A program made the position numbers and the translations under genes. This document shows, one piece after another, positions 27,301 to 36,303 of a stretch of DNA of 64,000 bases. The number at the start of each line of letters is the position of its first letter. The stretch's first letter is position 1. Location of the stretch: contig NZ_JBQCHP010000085.1 in the NCBI RefSeq assembly GCF_051954575.1, forward strand, positions 1 to 64,000, in the 5' to 3' direction. The notes below the pieces were generated by a model that worked only from the letters and a program-made list of their open reading frames with translations, had not been told where the DNA came from and ran no database searches. Source of the stretch: Dyella_B sp035690825. Its GTDB lineage: Bacteria; Pseudomonadota; Gammaproteobacteria; Xanthomonadales; Rhodanobacteraceae.

Positions 27301-30300
27301 GCCCGGCAGCCGCTCGCCTTGGCGCCGGCTTTGCCGGTGCTGTTGCTGTGGCTGGTCGGCCCTGAACTGGCGTACTGGTCGAGCGGGCGGCGTAAGGAAA
27401 TCGCGTTCACGCCATCGCGGCGGCAGCGGCGTTTTCTACGCGCGTTGTCGCGTCGCATCTGGGCGTTCTTTGAAACCTACGTGGGCGAGGAAGACCATTG
27501 GCTGCCGCCGGACAATATGCAGGAAGTGCCCGCCGCCGTGGTGGCGCATCGCACCTCGCCCACCAATATCGGCCTGTCGCTGCTTTCCTGCCTGGCTGCG
27601 TACGATTTCGGCTTCATCACCGCCGGACGCCTGCTCGATCGCGTGGCCAAGACAGTGCACACCTTGCAGAACATGCAGCGCTATCGTGGACATCTATACA
27701 ACTGGTACGACACCACCACGCTGCAGCCGTTGACGCCGCACTACATTTCATCGGTGGACAGCGGCAATCTCGCCGCGCATCTGCTGACCTTGCGGCCCGG
27801 CTTGCTCGCGCTGCTGGAAGATCCGTTGTTCCACCCACGCCTGCTGGACGGCTTGCGCGATACGCTGACGCTGTTGCGCGACGCCTTGCCGGACGGTCAG
27901 CACAATGCGGCCATCGCCAGCCTGCGCCATCTGCTGCGCGATAACGTGCAGACGCCACCGCCGTCGCTGGAACGGGTGATGGTGCACGTGGTCGATCTGC
28001 AAATGCGCATCGACGATCTGCATACCCTCGTTCCGAACGACCCGGAATCCGAAGCGCACTTCTGGTACCAGCGCCTGCGCGAGCAGTTGGCCGATCTTCG
28101 GCACGAGATGGACCTGGTCAGCGCATGGACGGCCGGCATGCCCGAGCGCGACGGCATTCCCACCTTGTGGCAGGTGCTGGTGTCCAACCATCTTGCCGCG
28201 GAAGGCACGCCAGCATCGACGCCGAAAGGGCGCCGCGACGAAATCCTGCGTTTGACCGCGGTGATTTCGGAACTGGCCACGATGGACTTCCGTTTCCTGT
28301 ACGACCCGCGCAAGAAGCTGCTTTCCATCGGCTACAACGTCGACGAACGCCGGCTGGACGCCAGCTGCTACGACCTGCTTGCCTCCGAAGCGCGCCTGGC
28401 CAGCTATCTGGCCATCGCGCAAGGTCAATTGCCGCAAGAGAGCTGGTTCGCACTGGGACGCCTGCTCACCGCATCCGGCGGCAAGCCTGTGCTGCTGTCG
28501 TGGTCCGGCTCGATGTTCGAATACCTCATGCCGATGCTGGTGATGCCCACCTACGAAGGCACGCTGCTGGACCAGACCTGCCGCGCGGCGGTGGAGCGGC
28601 AGATCGAATATGGCCGCCAGACCGGCGTGCCGTGGGGCGTATCCGAATCGGGCTACAACATCGTCGACGTGCATTTGAACTATCAATACCGCGCGTTCGG
28701 CGTGCCGGGCTTAGGGCTGAAACGTGGCCTCGGCGAGGATGTGGTGATCGCGCCGTATGCCTGCGTGATGGCCTTGATGGTGGCGCCATCGGAAGCCTAC
28801 GCAAACCTGGAACGGCTTGCGAGCGAAGACAGGCGAGGGCGTTTCGGTTTCTACGAAGCGATCGACTACACCCCTGCGCGCGTGCCGCACGGGCAGAACT
28901 CGGTAGTGGTGAGCTCGTTCATGGCACACCACCAGGGCATGAGCCTGCTGTCGCTGGCGTACCTGCTGCTGGATCGGCCGATGCAGAAGCGCTTCGACAA
29001 CGATCCGCAGTTCCGCGCCATCGCCTTGCTGCTGCAGGAGCGCGTACCCAAGAATGCCACCGAATACCTGCATGCGATCGGTTTCGAAACGTTGCAGACC
29101 GGCACTGTGATGGCCGACAACCCGCTGCGCGTGTTCACCGATCCGAACATGCCGCGGCCGGCGGTGCAACTGCTGTCGAACGGCCGTTATCACGTGATGG
29201 TGAGCAGCGCCGGCGGCGGCTACAGCCGTTGCCGCGATCTGGCCGTGCACCGCTGGCACGAGGATTATACGCGCGACAACTGGGGCCAGTTTTGCTATCT
29301 GCGCGATGTGGAGACCAAGGAATTCTGGTCGGCCACCTATCAGCCAACGCTGGTCAAGCCCGATCACTACGAAGCGATTTTTTCCGATGCCCGCGCCGAG
29401 TTCCGCGTGCGCAAGCATCATTACGACGCGCATACCGAAATCGTGGTGTCGCCGGAAGACGACATCGAACTGCGTCGCGTGCGGCTGACCAATCGCGGCC
29501 GTCGTCCGCGCAGTATCGAAATCACTACCTTCGCCGAGCTGGTGATCGCGCCGGCGATGGCCGATGCCTCGCATCCGGCTTTCAGCAATTTGTTCGTGCA
29601 GACCGAATGGGTGGCGTCCGCGCAGGCGCTGATCGGCACGCGCCGCCCGCGCGCCAACAACGAACGGGTGCCATGGCTGTGCCACGTGCTGGCGGTGCAC
29701 GATGCGCAGATCGATGACATCTCCTACGAAACGGATCGCGCGAAATTCATCGGCCGCGGCCGTACTGTCGCCCGGCCGCTGGCCTTGAGCCGGATGGAAT
29801 CGCATGCGCGGCTTTCCAACACGGTGGGTTCGGTGCTCGATCCGATCGTTGCGATCCGCGTGCGTATCACGCTGCCGCCGGAGCAGTCGGCCACCATCGA
29901 CATCGTTACCGGCATGGCGGAAAACCGCGACGCCTGCCTGCACCTGGCCGAAAAATATCGCGATCGCCACCTGGCCGATCGTGTGTTCGACCTGGCCTGG
30001 ACGCATAGCCAGGTACTGCTGCAGCAACTCAACGCCGCGCATGCGGATGCACGGCTGTACGAACGCATGGCCGCCTCCATCCTGTACGCCAACACGCTGC
30101 TGCGCGCCGAAACCAGCGTGCTGCAAGCCAACCGACGCGGCCAATCGGGATTGTGGGGGCAGGCGATTTCCGGCGACCTGCCGATCGTGCTGCTGCGCAT
30201 CGGCGATATCGCGAACATCGAACTGGTGCGGCAGCTGGTGCAGGCGCACGCCTATTGGCGGCTGAAAGGGCTGCCGGTCGACCTGGTGATCTGGAACGAA

Positions 30301-33000
30301 GACCAGGCCGGTTATCGGCAGGAACTGCAGGATCTGATCCTCGGACTGATCGCCTCGAGCACCGAAGCGGGCATGGTCGATCGCCCCGGCGGCATTTTCG
30401 TACGCCCGTCGCAACAGCTTTCGGCGGAGGATCGCGTGCTGGTGCAATCGGTGGCGCGCATCGTGCTCTCCGATAGCCGTGGTGTGCTGGCCGATCAAAT
30501 TGAGCGCCGCCGCGTGGAAGCGCAGTTGCCGGCGCTGGCGATCAACCGGCTGATCCGCCCGGTGGAGGTGATCGGCGAGGACACCACGCAGGCCTTGATG
30601 GACAGCCTGCAGTTGAGCAATCGCTACGGCGGTTTTTCGCCGGACCTGAGCGAATACGTGATCGTGCTGCGTCCGGGCCGTCCCACGCCGGCGCCGTGGG
30701 CGAACGTGCTGGCCAATCCCGATTTTGGTTGTGTGGTGTCCGAGGCGGGCAGCGCTTATACCTGGGCGGAGAACTCGCACGAGTTCCGGCTTACGCCATG
30801 GCACAACGATCCGGTGAGCGACAGTTGCGGCGAAGCGATGTACGTGCGCGACGAGGAAACCGGCCGCTACTGGTCGCCGACGCCGCTGCCGCATCGTGGC
30901 AGGGGCACGTACGTGACGCGGCATGGCTTTGGCTATTCGGTGTTCGAGCACGTCGAGGACGGCATCCACACCGAGCTGTGGATGTACGTGGCCTTGCATG
31001 CGCGGCTGAAATTCTGGGTGTTGCGCGTGCGCAACCGTTCCGGCCGCGCGCGGCGGCTGTCCGCTACCGGCTACGTGGAATGGGTGCTGGGCGATATGCG
31101 CAACAAGTACGCGATGCATATCGTGACCGAATCGGACCCGGCCACCGGCGCCTTGCTGGCGCGCAATGCGTACAACACCGAGTTCCCGGGGCGGGTGGCG
31201 TTCTTCGATACCGATGCCGCCACGCGCAGCGTCACCTGCGATCGCATGGAGTTTCTCGGTCGCAACGGCGGCCCGCGCATACCGGCGGCCATGGGTCGCG
31301 CCGGCTTGTCGGGACGCATCGGCGCCGGCCTGGATCCCTGCGCGGCGATCCAGGTGCCGTTCGAGCTGGGCAACAATGAAACGCGCGAAGTGATCTTCCG
31401 CCTCGGCGCGGCGCCCGACGCCAAGAGCGCCAGCGATCTGGCCCATCGCTATCGCGGCGGCAGCGCCGCCATCGCTGCGCTGGAAGAAGTGCGCATGCAC
31501 TGGCGCTGGACGCTGGGCAAGGTGCAGGCGAAGACGCCCGACGTGGCGGTGAATGCGCTGGCGAACGGCTGGTTGATGTACCAGGTGATCGCGGCGCGCT
31601 TCTGGGGGCGCAGCGGGTATTACCAGTCCGGCGGCGCGTTCGGTTTCCGCGACCAGTTGCAGGATTCCATGGCGATGATCCACGCCAGTCCGTACAACGC
31701 GCGGCAACACCTGCTGCTGTGCGCGGCGCACCAGTTCGTGGAAGGCGACGTGCAGCACTGGTGGCATCCGCCTACGGATCGCGGCGTGCGCACGCATTGC
31801 TCGGATGATTATTTGTGGCTGCCGCTGGCGCTCAGCCGCTACGTGCACACCACGCACGACACCGGTGTGATGGACGAACGCATCGGCTATATCGAAGGCC
31901 GTCCGGTGCGTCCGGACGAAGAGTCCTATTACGACTTGCCCATCCACTCGCAGCAGAACGCCACGCTATACGAGCATTGCGTGCAGGCGATCGAGCGCGG
32001 CCTGCAGGCGATGGGGCCGCACGGCTTGCCGCTGATTGGCACCGGCGACTGGAACGACGGCATGAACAAAGTCGGCGAGAAGGGCGTCGGCGAAAGCATC
32101 TGGCTGGGCTTTTTCCTATGCGAGGTGCTGAGCTCGTTCGCCGAAACCGCGCGCCGCCACAACGACGAGCCCTACGCGCAGCGTTGCGAAAACGAAGCGC
32201 GCAAACTGGCTGCTGCATTGAACGAACACGGCTGGGATGGGGAGTGGTACCGCCGCGCGTATTTCGACGACGGCACGCCGTTGGGTTCCAGGCAGAACGA
32301 AGAGTGCCGCATCGATTCGATCGCACAGAGCTGGTCGGTGCTGTCGAACGTGGCGCCGCCGGAGCGACGGCAGCAGGCGCTGGCCTCGCTGGACCGGCAC
32401 TTGGTGAAGCGCGAGGCCGGCATCGTGCAACTGCTCGATCCGCCGTTCGACCGTTCCGCGCTGGACCCGGGCTACATCAAGGGCTATGTGCCGGGCGTGC
32501 GCGAAAACGGCGGGCAATACACGCACGCCGCGATCTGGGCGACGATGGCCTTCGCCGCCAACGGCGACGCGCGGCGCGCCTGGGAACTGCTGCATATGAT
32601 CAGCCCGATCAGCCACGGCAGCGGCGAACGCATCGACGTCTACAAGGTGGAGCCGTACGTGGTCGCCGCTGACGTCTACTATGGCGGCATCCACGACGGC
32701 CGCGGCGGCTGGACCTGGTACACCGGCTCGGCCGGCTGGATGTATCGGCTGATCATGGAATCGCTGCTGGGTTTGCGCGTGGAAGGCGAAAGCCTGTACA
32801 TCACCCCCGTGCTTCCGCCAGACTGGACGGAGTACCACCTGAGCTACCGCCACCGCGAGACCGACTACCAGTTCGTGGTGCATGCGGGGCAAGGGCAGGG
32901 TGAACCGCGCCGCATCCTGTTCAACGGCAAGCCGGTCGAGGGCGACCGCCTGCCGCTGATCGACGACGGCGGCGAGCATCATGTGGATGTCTATTTGTGA
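24373..33000 (+). CDS. ndvB: Cyclic beta-1,2-glucan synthase (NdvB/ChvB-type, GT84 + GH94)
   Basis: 2,875 residues, the same size class as rhizobial NdvB/ChvB. It polymerises UDP-glucose into beta-1,2-glucan, phosphorolytically trims it and cyclises it at the inner membrane. An N-terminal cytoplasmic helical region is followed by membrane helices at about 426-450 and 455-478. The GT84 domain has D644-A-D646 in ITLDADTQLPRDAAQAF, EGCYARSGLLSDV, and Q788-R-R-H-R-W (the QxxRW-type motif). More helices lie at about 840-880 and 964-996. The C-terminal half has two GH94-like sandwich and (alpha/alpha)6 segments; GTGDWNDGMNKVGEKGVGES at about 2556 contains the expected general acid. The product is periplasmic and osmoprotective. 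The ATG at 24373 is taken; an ATG at 24463 is an alternative. Its stop overlaps the HAD gene (GTGA). Confidence 0.93.
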   Translation: MLRSENSLLHVALHPQAAARYGEGASGDEPMEPALRAELFSAEQMEQHGIALARQHKLSPRSSSDHLLKRLDENAGLLLQTCESLTAAAKSNRRISPAAEWLLDNYYLIEDQIRIARRHLPRRYNRELPRLVRDDAEGDDLPRVYVLALETIAHGDGRVDDESLGRFISAYQTVRPLTLGELWAIPIMLRLALIENLRRAAVRVMSNRHYRDQAGKWADVLTEIAEHDPKSVVIGVADMARSDPPMTHAFVAELARRLQGQSPVLAMPLTWVEQRLAENGSSIEHQLQVEAQEQAANQVSVGNSIGSLRHLSAIDWHAFVERSSIVDQTLRKDPAGVYAEMDFATRDHYRHVIERLARSCNQPEEAVAHEALELAVACASENAVAGIRAHVGYYLIDEGLPALEKKVGYRYHRWMNLRRTLQRWALPLYAGTVLLLTLLLTAPIVAAASSDRYPAWALVLIAIPSLLATSQFALGLVNWIVTLCTRPSMLPRMDFSRGVPPSARTLVAVPALLGSTQDVEDMIEALEVHFLANRDQNVHLALLSDFKDGDEEWEENDQALLRLARQHVDALNAKYAPSSRDRFFLLHRPRRYNPADKVWMGYERKRGKLNDLNHLLLTGRTTPFMLTVGPIDVLRGIRYVITLDADTQLPRDAAQAFASVMVHPLNRPVYDAERGRMLRGHGILQPRLGISLPSSGRSRYAALFGSEVGIDPYTRMVSDVYQDLFGEGSFIGKGIYDVQAIAQSLDGRFPENTILSHDLIEGCYARSGLLSDVPLYEEYPASYLADYQRRHRWTRGDWQLLPWMLPRVTNAQGQWVKNTLDGLSRWKIFDNLRRSLVAPSFVALFLIVWLCFVQPIVWTVAVLALLFTLPVLSALLAIVQKQEDITVASHLKSALAPAGQHIARALFNLTSLPHEVYCSVDAIAGTVWRMAVSRRNLLQWRTSREVQQEDTQSALRTYRMMWINPALALLGAVAIWARQPLALAPALPVLLLWLVGPELAYWSSGRRKEIAFTPSRRQRRFLRALSRRIWAFFETYVGEEDHWLPPDNMQEVPAAVVAHRTSPTNIGLSLLSCLAAYDFGFITAGRLLDRVAKTVHTLQNMQRYRGHLYNWYDTTTLQPLTPHYISSVDSGNLAAHLLTLRPGLLALLEDPLFHPRLLDGLRDTLTLLRDALPDGQHNAAIASLRHLLRDNVQTPPPSLERVMVHVVDLQMRIDDLHTLVPNDPESEAHFWYQRLREQLADLRHEMDLVSAWTAGMPERDGIPTLWQVLVSNHLAAEGTPASTPKGRRDEILRLTAVISELATMDFRFLYDPRKKLLSIGYNVDERRLDASCYDLLASEARLASYLAIAQGQLPQESWFALGRLLTASGGKPVLLSWSGSMFEYLMPMLVMPTYEGTLLDQTCRAAVERQIEYGRQTGVPWGVSESGYNIVDVHLNYQYRAFGVPGLGLKRGLGEDVVIAPYACVMALMVAPSEAYANLERLASEDRRGRFGFYEAIDYTPARVPHGQNSVVVSSFMAHHQGMSLLSLAYLLLDRPMQKRFDNDPQFRAIALLLQERVPKNATEYLHAIGFETLQTGTVMADNPLRVFTDPNMPRPAVQLLSNGRYHVMVSSAGGGYSRCRDLAVHRWHEDYTRDNWGQFCYLRDVETKEFWSATYQPTLVKPDHYEAIFSDARAEFRVRKHHYDAHTEIVVSPEDDIELRRVRLTNRGRRPRSIEITTFAELVIAPAMADASHPAFSNLFVQTEWVASAQALIGTRRPRANNERVPWLCHVLAVHDAQIDDISYETDRAKFIGRGRTVARPLALSRMESHARLSNTVGSVLDPIVAIRVRITLPPEQSATIDIVTGMAENRDACLHLAEKYRDRHLADRVFDLAWTHSQVLLQQLNAAHADARLYERMAASILYANTLLRAETSVLQANRRGQSGLWGQAISGDLPIVLLRIGDIANIELVRQLVQAHAYWRLKGLPVDLVIWNEDQAGYRQELQDLILGLIASSTEAGMVDRPGGIFVRPSQQLSAEDRVLVQSVARIVLSDSRGVLADQIERRRVEAQLPALAINRLIRPVEVIGEDTTQALMDSLQLSNRYGGFSPDLSEYVIVLRPGRPTPAPWANVLANPDFGCVVSEAGSAYTWAENSHEFRLTPWHNDPVSDSCGEAMYVRDEETGRYWSPTPLPHRGRGTYVTRHGFGYSVFEHVEDGIHTELWMYVALHARLKFWVLRVRNRSGRARRLSATGYVEWVLGDMRNKYAMHIVTESDPATGALLARNAYNTEFPGRVAFFDTDAATRSVTCDRMEFLGRNGGPRIPAAMGRAGLSGRIGAGLDPCAAIQVPFELGNNETREVIFRLGAAPDAKSASDLAHRYRGGSAAIAALEEVRMHWRWTLGKVQAKTPDVAVNALANGWLMYQVIAARFWGRSGYYQSGGAFGFRDQLQDSMAMIHASPYNARQHLLLCAAHQFVEGDVQHWWHPPTDRGVRTHCSDDYLWLPLALSRYVHTTHDTGVMDERIGYIEGRPVRPDEESYYDLPIHSQQNATLYEHCVQAIERGLQAMGPHGLPLIGTGDWNDGMNKVGEKGVGESIWLGFFLCEVLSSFAETARRHNDEPYAQRCENEARKLAAALNEHGWDGEWYRRAYFDDGTPLGSRQNEECRIDSIAQSWSVLSNVAPPERRQQALASLDRHLVKREAGIVQLLDPPFDRSALDPGYIKGYVPGVRENGGQYTHAAIWATMAFAANGDARRAWELLHMISPISHGSGERIDVYKVEPYVVAADVYYGGIHDGRGGWTWYTGSAGWMYRLIMESLLGLRVEGESLYITPVLPPDWTEYHLSYRHRETDYQFVVHAGQGQGEPRRILFNGKPVEGDRLPLIDDGGEHHVDVYL

Positions 33001-33683
33001 ACCAGGCCAATACCAACGCTGCGCACGTATTTCTGCTGGATGTCGACAACACCTTGCTCGACAACGACCGCTTCGGGAACGAACTGCGCGCGCACCTCAT
33101 GCGCGAGTTCGGGCAGGCCGAATGCGATCGCTACTGGGCGATCTACGAAGAACTGAGGAACTCGCTGGGCTACGTCGACTATCTCGGCGCGCTGCAGCAC
33201 TTCCGCCTGGAAAACGATACGCGCCCAGGCGTATTCAACCTCGCGTACTGGCTGCTCGATTATCCGTTCGAGCACCAGCTGTACCCGAAAGCGCTGGAAA
33301 CCATCGATGAATTGAACCGGCTCGGCCGCGCGGTGATCCTTTCCGATGGCGACGTGGTGTTTCAGCCGCACAAGATCGAACGCGCCGGCATCCGAGCCGC
33401 GGTGCGCGGCGAGGTGCTGATCTTCGTGCACAAGGAACTCGCGCTTGACGCCATGCAGGAACGCTACCCCGCATCGCACTACGTGATGGTCGACGACAAG
33501 CCGAACCTGCTCGCCAAGATGAAGCGCAAGCTCGGCGACCGGCTCACCACCGTGTTCGTGCGCCAGGGCCACTACGCCCTCACCACGGACCTGGGCGACC
33601 TCCAGGCCGACCTGGACTACACCATCGAGGCGATCGCCGAGCTGCCCGCCCTGGCGGCCGAACTGGTACAGGCGGAGGCCTGA
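32997..33683 (+). CDS. HAD-superfamily hydrolase coupled to ndvB
   Basis: 228 residues, cytoplasmic. HAD motif I is FLLDVDNTLLDND (nucleophile Asp15, acid Asp17), motif II AVILSDGD, and motif IV YVMVDDKPNLLAKMKRK. The cap region (YWAIYEELRNSLGYVDYLGAL) is helical, as in class I HAD enzymes. Start GTG at 32997 overlaps the ndvB stop TGA, implying translational coupling and a shared role, perhaps removing a sugar-phosphate or phosphorylated glucan intermediate; the substrate is unknown. Some members of this subgroup are annotated as phosphoserine-phosphatase-like. Immediately downstream is a palindromic repeat and then pgm. Confidence 0.88.
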   Translation: MNQANTNAAHVFLLDVDNTLLDNDRFGNELRAHLMREFGQAECDRYWAIYEELRNSLGYVDYLGALQHFRLENDTRPGVFNLAYWLLDYPFEHQLYPKALETIDELNRLGRAVILSDGDVVFQPHKIERAGIRAAVRGEVLIFVHKELALDAMQERYPASHYVMVDDKPNLLAKMKRKLGDRLTTVFVRQGHYALTTDLGDLQADLDYTIEAIAELPALAAELVQAEA

Positions 33684-33745
33684 ACAGACGGCCACCCGCT
33701 GGGCCCGGCGCAGACGAAGGATTGATGCGGCTTCCCGGATAATTG

Positions 33746-33819
33746 GTAGGTTGGGGTGCAAACCCCAACATCGTCGACCTGATCGACATGGCACCGTTGG
33801 GGTTTGCACCCCAACCTAC
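33746..33819. repeat. Dispersed palindromic repeat, copy 2
   Basis: Perfect 24-bp inverted repeat: left arm 33746-33769 and right arm 33796-33819, each containing TTGGGGTGCAAACCCCAA or its complement. Same family as copy 1 at 847. It lies between the HAD gene and pgm, about 30 bp before the pgm start, so it may affect expression of pgm mRNA. Confidence 0.88.
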
Positions 33820-33846
33820 GAACGTATCTGTGAGGATCTTGTACAC

Positions 33847-35496
33847 GTGAACCCGAACGTCGACGCGCTCGCCGGAAAACCCGCCCCGGAAACCCTGCTG
33901 GTGGATGTACCGAAGCTGCTGGAAGCCTATACCGCGCTTCGCCCGGACCCGGCCGAACCCACCCAGCGCGTGAGCTTCGGCACCTCTGGCCATCGCGGCT
34001 CTTCGTTCGATCGCAGCTTCAACGAATGGCACGTGCTGGCCATCACCCAGGCGATCTGCGACTACCGCCGCCAGAAGGGCATCAACGGACCGCTGTACAT
34101 CGGCATCGACACGCATGCGCTGTCCCAGCCCGCGTTCGAAAGCGCGCTGGAAGTGCTGGTGGCGAACGAAGTGGCGGTGGCGATTTCGGCCGGTGGCGAA
34201 TTCACGCCCACGCCGGCCGTGTCGCACGCGATCCTGGTGCACAACCGCCAGCGCGTGGACAGCCTGGCCGACGGCATCGTGGTGACGCCTTCGCACAACC
34301 CGCCCGGCGACGGCGGCTTCAAATACAACCCGCCCAACGGCGGGCCGGCCGAAACCGACGTCACCAGTTGGATCCAGCAGCGCGCCAATGCCTTGCTGGA
34401 AAGCCGCCTCGATGGCGTAAAGCGCATCAGCTATCGCACTGCGCGCCGTTCCAGCCTGGTGCAGGAACACGACTTTCTCGGCCGCTATGTCGACGATCTG
34501 AAAAACATCATCGACTTCGACGTGATCCGCAGCGCCGGCGTGCGCATGGCGGTGGATCCACTCGGCGGCGCCGGCGTGCATTACTGGCAGCCGATCGCGC
34601 AACGCTATGGCATCGACCTCACCGTGGTGAGCGACGTGGTCGATCCCACCTTCCGCTTCATGACGGTGGATTGGGACGGCAAGATCCGCATGGACCCTTC
34701 CTCGCAATACGCCATGCAGCGCCTGATCGGCCTGAAGGACCGCTACGACGTGGCAGCCGCCTGCGATACCGATCACGACCGCCACGGCGTGGTGTCGCGC
34801 AGCGCCGGCCTGATGCAGGCCAATCACTATCTGTCGGTGATGGTCGATTACCTGTTCCGCCATCGTCCGCAATGGGCGGATCGCGCCAGCGTCGGCAAGA
34901 CCGTGGTCAGCAGCTCGCTGATCGACCGCGTGACGGAGCGCCTCGGCCGCCGGTTGTACGAAGTGCCGGTCGGCTTCAAGTGGTTCGCCGATGGCCTGTT
35001 CGACGGTTCGCTCGGTTTCGGCTGCGAAGAAAGCGCGGGTGCTTCCATGCTGCGTCACGACGGCAAGGTGTGGACCACCGACAAGGATGGCATCGTGCCG
35101 TCGCTGCTCGCTGCGGAAATGACCGCACGCACCGGCAAGGATCCGGGCGAGCTGTACGCCGATCTCACGGAAACACTGGGCAAGCCGTATTCCAGCCGCG
35201 TCGACGCCGCCGCCAACACCCAGCAGAAGGCCCGGCTCGCCAAGCTCTCGCCGCAGCAGTTGCAGAGCAAGGAACTGGCCGGCGAGAAGATCGTAGAAGT
35301 GCTCGATCGCGCACCGGGCAACAACGCGCCGATCGGCGGCATCAAGGTCATGGCCGAAAGCGGCTGGTTCGCAGCGCGTCCTTCGGGTACCGAGGAGATC
35401 TACAAGATCTACGGCGAGAGCTTCCGCAGCGATGAGCATCTGCGTGAAATCCTGCGCGAAGCGCAGGGGATTGTGGATGCGGCGTTGGCGGGGTAA
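33847..35496 (+). CDS. pgm: Alpha-D-glucose phosphomutase (phosphoglucomutase)
   Basis: 549 residues (E. coli Pgm is 546). It interconverts glucose-6-phosphate and glucose-1-phosphate. Features: RVSFGTSGHRGSSFDRSFNE near residue 38; the phosphoserine loop TPSHNPPGDGGFKYNPPNGG with Ser149; the metal loop ACDTDHDRHGVV; the sugar-binding loop GFGCEESAGASML; and the phosphate-binding RPSGTEEIYKIYGESF. The start GTG at 33847 is chosen because the family N-terminus begins here and GAGG lies about 11 bases upstream; the frame extends upstream only through the palindromic repeat. Next to the ndvB-HAD unit it can feed UDP-glucose synthesis together with galU. A short GGTAAGG/CCTTACC hairpin follows the stop. 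Confidence 0.95.
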   Translation: MNPNVDALAGKPAPETLLVDVPKLLEAYTALRPDPAEPTQRVSFGTSGHRGSSFDRSFNEWHVLAITQAICDYRRQKGINGPLYIGIDTHALSQPAFESALEVLVANEVAVAISAGGEFTPTPAVSHAILVHNRQRVDSLADGIVVTPSHNPPGDGGFKYNPPNGGPAETDVTSWIQQRANALLESRLDGVKRISYRTARRSSLVQEHDFLGRYVDDLKNIIDFDVIRSAGVRMAVDPLGGAGVHYWQPIAQRYGIDLTVVSDVVDPTFRFMTVDWDGKIRMDPSSQYAMQRLIGLKDRYDVAAACDTDHDRHGVVSRSAGLMQANHYLSVMVDYLFRHRPQWADRASVGKTVVSSSLIDRVTERLGRRLYEVPVGFKWFADGLFDGSLGFGCEESAGASMLRHDGKVWTTDKDGIVPSLLAAEMTARTGKDPGELYADLTETLGKPYSSRVDAAANTQQKARLAKLSPQQLQSKELAGEKIVEVLDRAPGNNAPIGGIKVMAESGWFAARPSGTEEIYKIYGESFRSDEHLREILREAQGIVDAALAG

Positions 35497-35612
35497 GGGA
35501 AAAAACCTTACCGGAAAAGCAGCGGGCGGCGGGTTACCACGGATTGGCGCTAAACCGAACATAGTCGAGGGGTACCGACTGATTTCCTGTTAATAACAAG
35601 GATGTTATATTC

Positions 35613-35936
35613 GTGACGTGGCAAATCAGCTACTACAACACTCGGGTCACCGCGTACATAGAGAACTGGCCGGCGGGTGTACGTGCCAGTTTCCTGCGTA
35701 TTGTCGAGACAATGGTCGAGCTTGGCCCCGACATCGGAATGCCTCATACGCGGGCGATGGGAGCGAGTTTGTTCGAGGTTCGGGCAAAAGGTCGCGAAGG
35801 TATCGGGCGCGCGTTCTATTGCACCGTGGTCGGGCGCCGCATCGTGATCCTGCACGCCATCATCAAGAAGACAGAGAAAACCCCGGCGCATGATCTGGAC
35901 ATTGCGCGGGCGAGGTTGAAGGAGGTCAAGGCATGA
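35613..35936 (+). CDS. RelE/HigB-like toxin (phage Gp49-like)
   Basis: 107 residues of the RelE/HigB superfamily, Gp49-like subgroup: IENWPAGVRASFLRIVETMVELGPDIGMPHTRAMG, LFEVRAKGREGIGRAFYCTVVGRRIVILHAIIKKTEKTP. The R-x-F-Y-C and K-K-T-x-K-T-P stretch is diagnostic. Such proteins are ribosome-dependent mRNA endonucleases. Start GTG at 35613, with AAGGA 9 bases upstream. Its stop overlaps the antitoxin gene by 4 bp (ATGA), toxin first, as in higBA loci. The upstream 25 bp are AT-rich (TTAATAACAAGGATGTTATA), which could be the autoregulated operator/promoter. Confidence 0.88.
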   Translation: MTWQISYYNTRVTAYIENWPAGVRASFLRIVETMVELGPDIGMPHTRAMGASLFEVRAKGREGIGRAFYCTVVGRRIVILHAIIKKTEKTPAHDLDIARARLKEVKA

Positions 35937-36274
35937 CACGCGAACGGTACAAGCCGGTGCCGCTGGACGTTAAGGCTACGCGCAAGCGTTGGCGCAAAGA
36001 TCCAGCGTTTGCAGCAGCCTACGATGCGCTGGCCGATGAGTTTGCCGCCTTGGCTGAGTTGGTGCGTGCGCGCCAGGGCGCCGAGCTGACGCAGGCGGAC
36101 GTGGCTGAGCGCATGGGTGTTGCACAGGCGTCGGTGGCGCGATTAGAAGCCAATGCAGGCAGCCGCAAGCATGCTCCGTCAATGGCGACGCTCAGGCGTT
36201 ATGCCGATGCGGTGGGTTGCGAGCTACGCATTACATTGGCTGCGAAGCCTAAGGAAAGACGGCGCGCTGTCTAG
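35933..36274 (+). CDS. XRE-family antitoxin (HigA-like)
   Basis: 113 residues. The helix-turn-helix lies at about residues 45-85: GAELTQADVAERMGVAQASVARLEANAG, then PSMATLRRYADAVGCELRI, the typical XRE arrangement. The N-terminal stretch (AFAAAYDALADEFAALAELVRARQG) is the dimer and toxin-binding portion found in antitoxins paired with Gp49-like toxins. It should bind and neutralise the upstream toxin and repress the operon. Convergent with the DUF6496 gene at 36304. Confidence 0.9.
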   Translation: MTRERYKPVPLDVKATRKRWRKDPAFAAAYDALADEFAALAELVRARQGAELTQADVAERMGVAQASVARLEANAGSRKHAPSMATLRRYADAVGCELRITLAAKPKERRRAV

Positions 36275-36303
36275 CCCAACTGCCTCGCACGAGCCGAACT
36301 GCA

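Noticed and set aside
28711..31947. 1,078-codon open frame antisense to the glucan synthase
   Set aside because: It is a GC-rich shadow frame: His/Arg/Gln-rich translation without domains, fully inside a gene with strong family motifs on the other strand.
33751..33846. N-terminal extension of phosphoglucomutase
   Set aside because: Translates the palindromic repeat; family N-terminus starts at the GTG at 33847.
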